DNA of 6,231 nt. It comes from Nitrospira sp. GTDB taxonomy: Bacteria > Nitrospirota > JACRHL01. Numbering within the stretch: position 1 is the stretch's first letter; the number at the start of each line of letters is the position of its first letter. This document shows, one piece after another, positions 1 to 5,300 of the stretch. Location: positions 1 through 6,231 of the forward strand of contig JALWRU010000221.1 of the NCBI GenBank assembly GCA_026994095.1, given 5' to 3'. Under the pieces are notes generated by a model that worked only from the letters and a program-made list of their open reading frames with translations, made no database searches and was not told the DNA's origin. Made by a program: the position numbers and the translations under genes.

Positions 1-386
1 CCCACCGGGTGTACCTGCGCCAGCCCTGCCGCGCGGCCTCGTTGCAACACCATCTCGACCACCGCCACCGAGTCGCAGGCCGGCTCGGTATTGGGCATGG
101 CAAACAGCCGGGTAATGCCCGCGTGTACCGCTGTGCGGGCCGCGTCAGCGATGGTCTCTTTGTACTCAAAGCCGGGTTCACGCAGATGGGTGTGGGTGTC
201 GATCAGCCCCGGCAAAATATGGCAGCCGCTGGCGTCGATTGCCGTTGCACCGGCACTGTCCGGCAACTGACCCGGATCGGCCACCGCTACAATGTTGCCG
301 TCGGCAATTTTAAGGTCCTTGAGGGCGTCGATCTGTGCCGCCGGGTCGATCAGGTGGCCGCCGGTAATGATCACGATATCAGTCAT
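1..386 (-). CDS. pyrC: Dihydroorotase, class I (N-terminal part; runs off the left edge)
   Basis: Dihydroorotase interconverts N-carbamoyl-L-aspartate and L-dihydroorotate, the third step of UMP synthesis, in the cytoplasm. About 128 codons are visible, roughly the first 30% of a family of about 420-430 residues. It opens MTDIVIITGGHLIDP, a typical amidohydrolase beta-sandwich start. The metal-binding DTHTHLREPG follows at residues 63-72, with zinc ligands His65 and His67 and substrate-binding Arg69. EYKETI (74-79) and MPNTEP (97-102; Asn99 is the usual substrate contact) come next. These motifs are intact, unlike the inactive PyrC-like partner of Pseudomonas ATCase, so an active enzyme is expected. 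The remaining histidines, bridging lysine and catalytic aspartate lie outside the window. The ATG at 386-384 overlaps the end of pyrB by 8 bases and has only a weak Shine-Dalgarno, so translation is probably coupled. It may also form a complex with PyrB, as in class A ATCases; that is inference. Confidence 0.95.
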   Translation of the reverse strand, partial: MTDIVIITGGHLIDPAAQIDALKDLKIADGNIVAVADPGQLPDSAGATAIDASGCHILPGLIDTHTHLREPGFEYKETIADAARTAVHAGITRLFAMPNTEPACDSVAVVEMVLQRGRAAGLAQVHPV

Positions 387-1338
387 TGGCCGACCCGCCG
401 CCAGAGTAATGGAACAGCACCGCCATACGCACCGCCACCCCGTGGGTGACCTGATCGAGAATGGTGGACTGGTCGCCGTCAGCCACATCCGGGGAGATCT
501 CCACCCCCCGGTTGATGGGGCCGGGATGCATGGCGATGGCGTCCGGGCGGGCAGCCGCCATGCGCGCTTTGGTCAATCCCCAACGGGCGGCATATTCACG
601 CTGGCCGGGGAACAGTGGCGCGTCCTGCCGCTCCAGTTGCAGCCGTAGCGGCATGACCACATCTGCGTCGATCAGCGCGGCGTCCAGGTCGTGGCCCACG
701 GTGACACTACCCGGTACGGAGGCCAGTGCCTCCACCTGTTTGGGGATCATGGTCGGCGGGGCCACCAATCGTACATTCGCGCCCATTTTGGTGAGGCCGA
801 TCAGATTGGAACGGGCCACCCGGCTGTGGGTGATGTCGCCCACAACGACCACATTCAGCCCTTCAATCCGGCCCTTGGCGCGGCGGATGGTGAACAGGTC
901 CAGTAGTGCCTGGGTGGGATGCTCGTGGGCCCCGTCACCGGCGTTGATCACATGGCTGGCCAAGGCTTGGGACAGCATGGCAGGTGCCCCGGAGGAGGCG
1001 TGCCGGATCACCACCGTATCGACGTTCATGGCCTCGATGGTGCGGGCCGTATCCAACAGGGTTTCGCCCTTGACCACGCTGCTGGCAGAGACCGAGATAT
1101 TGAGCACGTCGGCAGACAGTCGTTTGGCCGCCAGTTCAAAGCTGGTGCGGGTGCGGGTGGACGGTTCAAAAAACAGGTTCACCACGGTTTTACCGCGCAG
1201 GGCCGGAACTTTTTTGACCGAGCGGGTGCCCACCTCCAGAAAACTTTCGGCGGTAGTCAAGAGGCCGTCAATGGCCGCCGCATCCAGCGCAGCCAGCCCC
1301 AGCAGGTCTTTGCCAATCGATGTGGTGGGGGTGGTCAT
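379..1338 (-). CDS. pyrB: Aspartate carbamoyltransferase catalytic subunit
   Basis: It joins carbamoyl phosphate and L-aspartate to give carbamoyl-aspartate, the committed step of pyrimidine synthesis. The 319 residues are full length for the catalytic chain. The carbamoyl-phosphate loop FFEPSTRTRTSFE is at 56-68 (Ser60, Thr61, Arg62, Thr63). The mobile SSVVKGE loop at 86-92 carries Lys90, equivalent to E. coli Lys84. HPTQALLD is at 140-147 (His140). GDITHSRVARSN at 167-178 opens the aspartate domain. The aspartate-binding LRLQLER is at 231-237, and HPGPINRGVEI is at 271-281. Pro230 stands just before the LRLQLER motif, where I recall Met being common in relatives. The ATG overlaps the pyrR stop in an ATGA junction, and pyrC follows with an 8-base overlap. 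No pyrI regulatory subunit gene is seen, so allosteric control of the E. coli kind is unlikely. Expression should depend on the PyrR-controlled leader upstream of pyrR. Identity is certain from motifs; quaternary structure is not. Confidence 0.98.
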   Translation of the reverse strand: MTTPTTSIGKDLLGLAALDAAAIDGLLTTAESFLEVGTRSVKKVPALRGKTVVNLFFEPSTRTRTSFELAAKRLSADVLNISVSASSVVKGETLLDTARTIEAMNVDTVVIRHASSGAPAMLSQALASHVINAGDGAHEHPTQALLDLFTIRRAKGRIEGLNVVVVGDITHSRVARSNLIGLTKMGANVRLVAPPTMIPKQVEALASVPGSVTVGHDLDAALIDADVVMPLRLQLERQDAPLFPGQREYAARWGLTKARMAAARPDAIAMHPGPINRGVEISPDVADGDQSTILDQVTHGVAVRMAVLFHYSGGGSAND

Positions 1339-1922
1339 TCCGGGTGCCCAGGGCAGAGAAATACGCCGGTGGCCTGATGGTCGTCAGCGAATGCGACCTC
1401 CACCCGATCGGTTTTTTCGGTCGGCAGGTTCTTGCCCACCAGATCCGGGCGGATTGGTAGCTCCCGATGGCCCCGGTCGATCAACACCGCCAGCCGCACC
1501 TGTTGCGGGCGGCCAAAATCCATCAGGGCATTCAAGGCGGCGCGAATGGTGCGCCCGGTGAACAGCACATCGTCCACCAGCACCACATCCTTGCCGCTCA
1601 GGTCAAAGGGGATGCGGGTCTCCAGTACCTGCGGCTGGTCAGGCCGCTCGTCCAGATCGTCCCGATAGAGGGTGATGTCCAGCAGTCCCAGTGGTGGCTG
1701 GGAACCGTCGATTTCAGCAATGATTTCAACGAGTTGTTGAGCGAGGTAGTCGCCGCCGGTGCGGATGCCCACCAGCACCAGATTGTCGCTGCCGGAGCGG
1801 GATTCAACAATTTCATGGGCCAGCCGTCGCAGCATGCGCTGTACGTCATCGGGGCCAAGCAGTTGGCGCTCGGGGGATGCGTCGGTAGCAGGGGCTACCG
1901 GGGGTGGGCCGGAGGGCGTCAT
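1335..1922 (-). CDS. pyrR: Bifunctional pyr operon regulator / uracil phosphoribosyltransferase
   Basis: PyrR binds pyr mRNA when loaded with UMP/UTP and represses the operon; many members also convert uracil and PRPP to UMP. It has 195 residues against about 170-180 in the family, the excess being a Pro/Ala-rich N-terminal tail (1-18). Visible motifs are VGIRTGG (51-57), ITLYRDDL (83-90), the PRPP loop VVLVDDVLFTGRT (113-125) and DRGHRELPIRPDLVGKNLPT (149-168). The last segment resembles Bacillus PyrR rather than the Pseudomonas form. Aligned by eye to B. subtilis PyrR, the residues I recall as RNA-binding are kept: His36 (H22), His152 (H140), Arg153 (R141), Arg158 (R146) and Lys164 (K152). 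B. subtilis Thr18 is Arg32 here. The ATG has AAGGA 6 nt upstream, and that site lies within a PyrR-type hairpin, which implies autoregulation. It is the first gene of the operon and overlaps pyrB by 4 bases. Confidence 0.96.
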   Translation of the reverse strand: MTPSGPPPVAPATDASPERQLLGPDDVQRMLRRLAHEIVESRSGSDNLVLVGIRTGGDYLAQQLVEIIAEIDGSQPPLGLLDITLYRDDLDERPDQPQVLETRIPFDLSGKDVVLVDDVLFTGRTIRAALNALMDFGRPQQVRLAVLIDRGHRELPIRPDLVGKNLPTEKTDRVEVAFADDHQATGVFLCPGHPE

Positions 1923-1928
1923 GAGAGA

Positions 1929-1962
1929 TCCTTGCCGACCTCACTGGACCGGCGTTAAAGGA
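1929..1962 (-). promoter_or_regulatory. PyrR-binding RNA hairpin that sequesters the pyrR ribosome binding site
   Basis: Read on the minus strand, UCCUU (1962-1958) pairs with AAGGA (1933-1929) as a lower stem. A 4-nt bulge UAAC (1957-1954) lies on the 5' side only. GCCGGUC (1953-1947) pairs with GGUCGGC (1940-1934), using G·U and U·G wobbles, around the hexaloop CAGUGA (1946-1941). The segment GUCCAGUGAGGU fits the PyrR-binding consensus RUCCNGNGAGGY, including the loop CNGNGA and the U·G pair. The CCUUUAA and AAGGA flanks also match the Bacillus anti-antiterminator as I recall it. AAGGA is the Shine-Dalgarno of pyrR, 6 nt from the ATG. No terminator or antiterminator fits before the ATG, so translational repression by nucleotide-bound PyrR is inferred, as I recall being reported for Mycobacterium smegmatis. 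Confidence 0.88.
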
Positions 1963-1978
1963 CAAAATCAATGGTCAG

Positions 1979-2008
1979 AGTATAGGGTCTTGGAGGGCGC
2001 AGCGTCAA
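1979..2008 (-). promoter_or_regulatory. Sigma70-type promoter of the pyrRBC operon
   Basis: On the minus strand, TTGACG (2008-2003) matches the -35 consensus at five of six bases, and TATACT (1984-1979) matches the -10 at five of six. The spacer is 18 bases. The expected start is the A at about 1972, giving a leader of about 50 nt that consists of little more than the PyrR-type hairpin and the start-codon spacer. The promoter is thus close enough to leave no space for a transcription attenuator. It is predicted from sequence only. Confidence 0.72.
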
Positions 2009-2019
2009 GCAGTCCTTGA
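2005..2019. repeat. Short perfect inverted repeat overlapping the pyr -35 element
   Basis: TCAAG (2005-2009) and CTTGA (2015-2019) form a perfect 5-base inverted repeat around a 5-base centre. One arm covers most of the TTGACG -35 box of the pyrR promoter. Its size and place would suit an operator half-site pair for a dimeric regulator, but five-base arms occur by chance quite often and I do not recognise the motif. Confidence 0.3.
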
Positions 2020-2090
2020 GTGGAGAGGGGATGTCATAATGAATTGTTATTGTTGAACTTATCCCGTATTTATTGTGGGTGTGCCGGCAG

Positions 2091-2123
2091 TTGCCAGCAT
2101 TGACGTATAAATTGCGGTACAAT
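2091..2123 (+). promoter_or_regulatory. Possible gltB promoter
   Basis: TACAAT (2118-2123) is a good -10 hexamer, five of six to consensus. The upstream partner is unclear. TTGACG (2100-2105) is an excellent -35 sequence but only 12 bases away, and TTGCCA (2091-2096) is 21 bases away; neither spacing is standard. Transcription from here would start near 2130 and leave a leader of about 225 nt. An alternative is the extended -10 TGTCATAAT (2032-2040), which also lacks a clear -35. Confidence 0.35.
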
Positions 2124-2145
2124 AGCCGACCGACAAACGTGATAG

Positions 2146-2175
2146 GCCGGAGTGTCTCCGGCGGTCTGTTGCCGG
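2146..2175 (+). other. Leader hairpin with a competing pairing
   Basis: GCCGGAG (2146-2152) and CTCCGGC (2156-2162) form a perfect 7-base-pair stem with the 3-base loop TGT. No T-run follows, so it is not a standard terminator. The 3' arm (CCGGC, 2158-2162) can instead pair with a second GCCGG at 2171-2175 across an 8-base loop, so the two stems are mutually exclusive. If the promoter at 2118 is real, this lies some 15-45 nt into the gltB transcript. Its function is unknown. Confidence 0.45.
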
Positions 2176-2182
2176 TTGGCGT

Positions 2183-2209
2183 GCCCGGTCGTTTCCGAGG
2201 GGGAAGGGC
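2183..2209 (+). other. Second possible leader hairpin, bulged
   Basis: GCCC (2183-2186) pairs with GGGC (2206-2209), and TTCC (2193-2196) pairs with GGAA (2202-2205) around the loop GAGGG. A 6-base bulge GGTCGT lies on the 5' side. The stems are short and GC-rich sequence makes such pairings common, so this is only a folding possibility. I match it to no known RNA family. Confidence 0.25.
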
Positions 2210-2341
2210 CGCACGTTAGCGGGTGTTGTGCGTACGGTCGCCGGGTAATCGAGCGGCCTGCCGTGGGTCTGTTTGTATCGCCCCAACACCCCGTCATATG
2301 CCAGTTGCCCAGCCTGTTCTGCCATGAACGGCCCCCACACG

Positions 2342-2356
2342 AAGGAGAGAGAATTG
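2342..2356 (+). promoter_or_regulatory. gltB ribosome binding site that selects a TTG start
   Basis: AAGGAG (2342-2347) lies 6 bases before TTG (2354-2356), an optimal distance. The in-frame ATG at 2324 has no purine-rich sequence at the proper distance upstream, and an in-frame TAA stands at 2246-2248. TTG is therefore preferred. The ATG would add ten residues (starting MNGPHTKERE) to the propeptide without altering the mature enzyme. Confidence 0.75.
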
Positions 2357-5300
2357 CCCTCGCCCAAGAGCCTCTATCGTCCCGAAACCGAGCATGATGC
2401 CTGTGGTATCGGGTTTGTTGCCCACATCAAGGGTATTGCGTCCCATAGCATGGTGCAGGACGGTCTGGCCATTCTCAATAACCTGACCCACCGGGGTGCG
2501 GTGGGCAGCGATCCGGATAGTGGTGACGGCGCAGGGATCCTCTTGCAGGTACCGGACAAGTTCTTGCGCAAGGTGGTCGATTTTGAATTGCCGGAGGTGG
2601 GCACCTACGGTGTCGGGGTGGTGTTTTTGCCCCAGGATAGCGACCAGCGCGCCCAGTGCGAGGCGCTGATTGAGCAGTACGTTGCCAACGAACGACTGAC
2701 GTTTATCGGCTGGCGGGATGTGCCTACTGACAGCACCGGCATCGGTCCGATCGCCCTGTCGGAAGAGCCGGTCATCCGGCAGTTTTTTGTAGGGGGCAAC
2801 GGGCTGGAAGACAACAGCCTGGAGCGCAAGCTGTACATTATTCGCAAGTCGGTGGAGCGGGTGGTGCGGGCGTTGCCGATCAGTCAGGCGCGCTATTTTT
2901 ATGTGCCGACCTTGTCCTGCCGCACGCTGGTCTACAAGGGCCAGTTAATGGCCCATCAGGTCGATACCTACTTCCCCGATTTGAAAGACCCGGATCTGGT
3001 CACCGCGATTTCGCTGGTACACCAGCGGTACAGCACCAACACCTTTCCCTCCTGGGGACTGGCCCAGCCGTTCCGGTTTGTGGCCCACAACGGTGAGATC
3101 AACACGGTGGCAGGCAACCGCAAGTGGATGACCGCCCGCGAAGCCTCGCTGGAGAGTGGCCGGTTTGGCCGTGACATCAACAAGCTGTTTCCCATCATTG
3201 AGCCGGACAAGAGCGACTCGGCCTCCTTTGACAACGTGCTGGAATTGCTGGTGATGGCCGGGCGTCCGCTGCCCCATGCGGCCATGATGATGATCCCGGA
3301 GGCCTGGGGTCGTCACGATGAAATGCCCCAGGACCGGCGCGATTTTTATGAGTTCCACGCCAAACTGATTGAGCCGTGGGACGGCCCTGCGGCCATGGCC
3401 TTTACCGATGGTCGTCTGGTGGGCGCGACCCTGGACCGTAACGGCCTGCGTCCAGCCCGCTACGTGGTCACCAAAGACGACCGCATCATCATGGGATCTG
3501 AGGTGGGTGTGCTGGATATCCCGGCCTCGCAGGTGGTGCGCAAATGGCGTTTGCAGCCGGGGCGTATGTTCCTGGTGGATACCGTACAGGGTCGCATTAT
3601 CAACGATGTGGAGTTAAAGCAGGAGTTGGCCGCAGCCAAGCCCTATGGCCGCTGGCTCAAATCCAACCAGTTGCATCTGGCCGGGCTGGAACTGAACCCG
3701 GTGGTGACGACCTTGTCAGGGGACGATCTGGTTACCCAGCAGCGGGCGTTTGCGTATACCCAGGAAGACCTGGACGTAATGATCGGCCCCATGGCCCAAC
3801 AGGGGATGGAGCCGCTCGCCTCGATGGGTAACGATGCCGCGCTGGCGGTGCTGTCAGAGAAGCCGCAACTACTATATAGCTACTTCAAGCAGTTGTTTGC
3901 ACAGGTGACCAACCCGGCCATCGATCCGATCCGTGAGGAGATCGTCATGTCGCTCGGTATGGCATTGGGGGCGGAGCAGAACCTGCTGCGTGTGAACCCT
4001 AAAAGTGCCCGCCGGGTACGGCTGGAAAGCCCGATCCTCACCAACCGGGAGCTGGCGGTGATGTGCGCGGTGGAGATGGACGGTCTGCACTCCACCACCC
4101 TGCCGATGTTGTATCCGGTGGCGGACGGTGCCGAAGGGCTGAAGGCTGCGGTAGACGATCTATGCATGAAGGCCGACGAGGCCCTCCGAAACGGCTGCAC
4201 CATGCTGATTCTGTCGGACCGCAACGTCTCTAAAGAGATGGCTGCGATCCCCAGTTTGCTGGCCACTGCGGCGGTTCACAATCACCTGATTAAAGAAGGC
4301 TTGCGCACCCGAGCCGGGTTTGTGATCGAGTCCGGTGAAGCCCGCGAGACCATGCACTGTGCGCTGCTGATCGGCTACGGTGCCGGTGCGGTCAACCCGT
4401 ATCTGGCGTTGGATACGGTGGCGGCCCTGGTGACCTCCGGGCAGTTGCCCAACATCTCGGTGGATGATGCCCAGCGCAACTACGTAAAGGGGATCAACAA
4501 AGGGCTGTTGAAGATCATGTCCAAAATGGGCATTTCCACGGTACAGAGCTATCGCGGTGCGCAGGTGTTTGAGGCCATCGGCCTGTCGTCAGAGCTGATT
4601 GACGCCTACTTCTGCGGCACCCCGTCGCAGTTGGAGGGCATCGGTCTGCCGACGTTGGCGGAGGACTGTGCCCGTCGCCATCAGCAGGCCTATCCGAGCC
4701 GTGTGGTCAACGAACTGGCGCTGCCCAACGAGGGGCAGTATCAGTGGCGTCGCGGGGGCGAGGTTCATCAGTTGACGCCGCGTGTGGTGGCGCTGCTGCA
4801 GGAGGCGGTCAAGCGCAACAGCTACGAGGTGTACCGGGAGTACGCCGATACCGTCAACGACAGCAGCCAGAAGCTGGCAGCCCTGCGCGGTTTGTTAGCA
4901 TTCAAGTTCAGCGGTGAGCCGATCCCGATTGAGGAGGTGGAGCCCGCCTCTGAGATCGTCAAGCGATTTGCCACCGGGGCCATGTCGTTCGGCTCGATCA
5001 GCAAAGAGGCCCACGAGAATCTGGCCATCGCCATGAACCGTCTGGGAGGCCGCAGCAATACCGGTGAGGGTGGCGAAGACGCGGACCGCTTTACCCGTGA
5101 CGACAACGGCGATTTACGACGCAGCTCCATCAAGCAGGTGGCTTCGGGCCGCTTTGGTGTGACCAGCCACTATCTGGCCAATGCGGATCAGATTCAGATC
5201 AAGATCTCGCAGGGGGCCAAGCCGGGCGAAGGCGGTCAGTTGCCCGGTCATAAGGTCAATGAAGTCATTGCCAAGGTGCGCTACTCCACGCCGGGGGTGG

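Larger units (their letters stand above)
1923..2353. other. Divergent intergenic region between pyrR and gltB
   Basis: This gene-free stretch of about 430 bases holds the control signals of both operons. From left to right these are the pyrR leader with its PyrR-type hairpin, the pyr promoter, an AT-rich patch (about 2034-2076), a possible gltB -10 element (2118-2123), and a GC-rich transcribed leader (about 2130-2341) with several possible hairpins, ending in the gltB ribosome binding site. An open frame on the minus strand (2367-2059) and one on the plus strand (2152-2397) cross it. They overlap the gltB start, show no recognisable protein features and are not called as genes. No tRNA, known riboswitch or terminator with a T-run was seen. 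Confidence 0.7.

Noticed and set aside
1339..1400. Second PyrR-binding loop at the pyrR-pyrB junction, as Bacillus has several
   Set aside because: No RUCCNGNGAGGY match was seen on the minus strand near the 3' end of pyrR.
461..1561. Long plus-strand open frame of 366 codons opposite pyrB and pyrR
   Set aside because: It lies antisense to two genes with clear motifs; its translation is rich in Arg, Ser, Thr and Ala with no recognisable domain, as expected from GC-rich antisense frames.
2081..2094. Sigma54 (-24/-12) promoter for gltB around GTGCCGGCAGTTGC
   Set aside because: TTGC fits the -12 element, but the required GG ten bases before its GC is replaced by GT.
2146..2162. Intrinsic terminator upstream of gltB
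   Set aside because: The 7-base-pair stem is strong, but no T-run follows it.
2130..2341. Known riboswitch (glycine, c-di-GMP or glutamine type) in the gltB leader
   Set aside because: I could not match the conserved core sequences of any of these; a covariance search would settle it.
2059..2367. Minus-strand open frame of 102 codons in the intergenic region
   Set aside because: It overlaps the gltB ribosome binding site and first codons, has no convincing Shine-Dalgarno, and its translation has no recognisable features.
2152..2397. Plus-strand open frame of 81 codons as a gltB leader peptide
   Set aside because: It starts at GTG inside a stem, runs into gltB in another frame, and has no run of Glu or Gln codons that would suggest attenuation.
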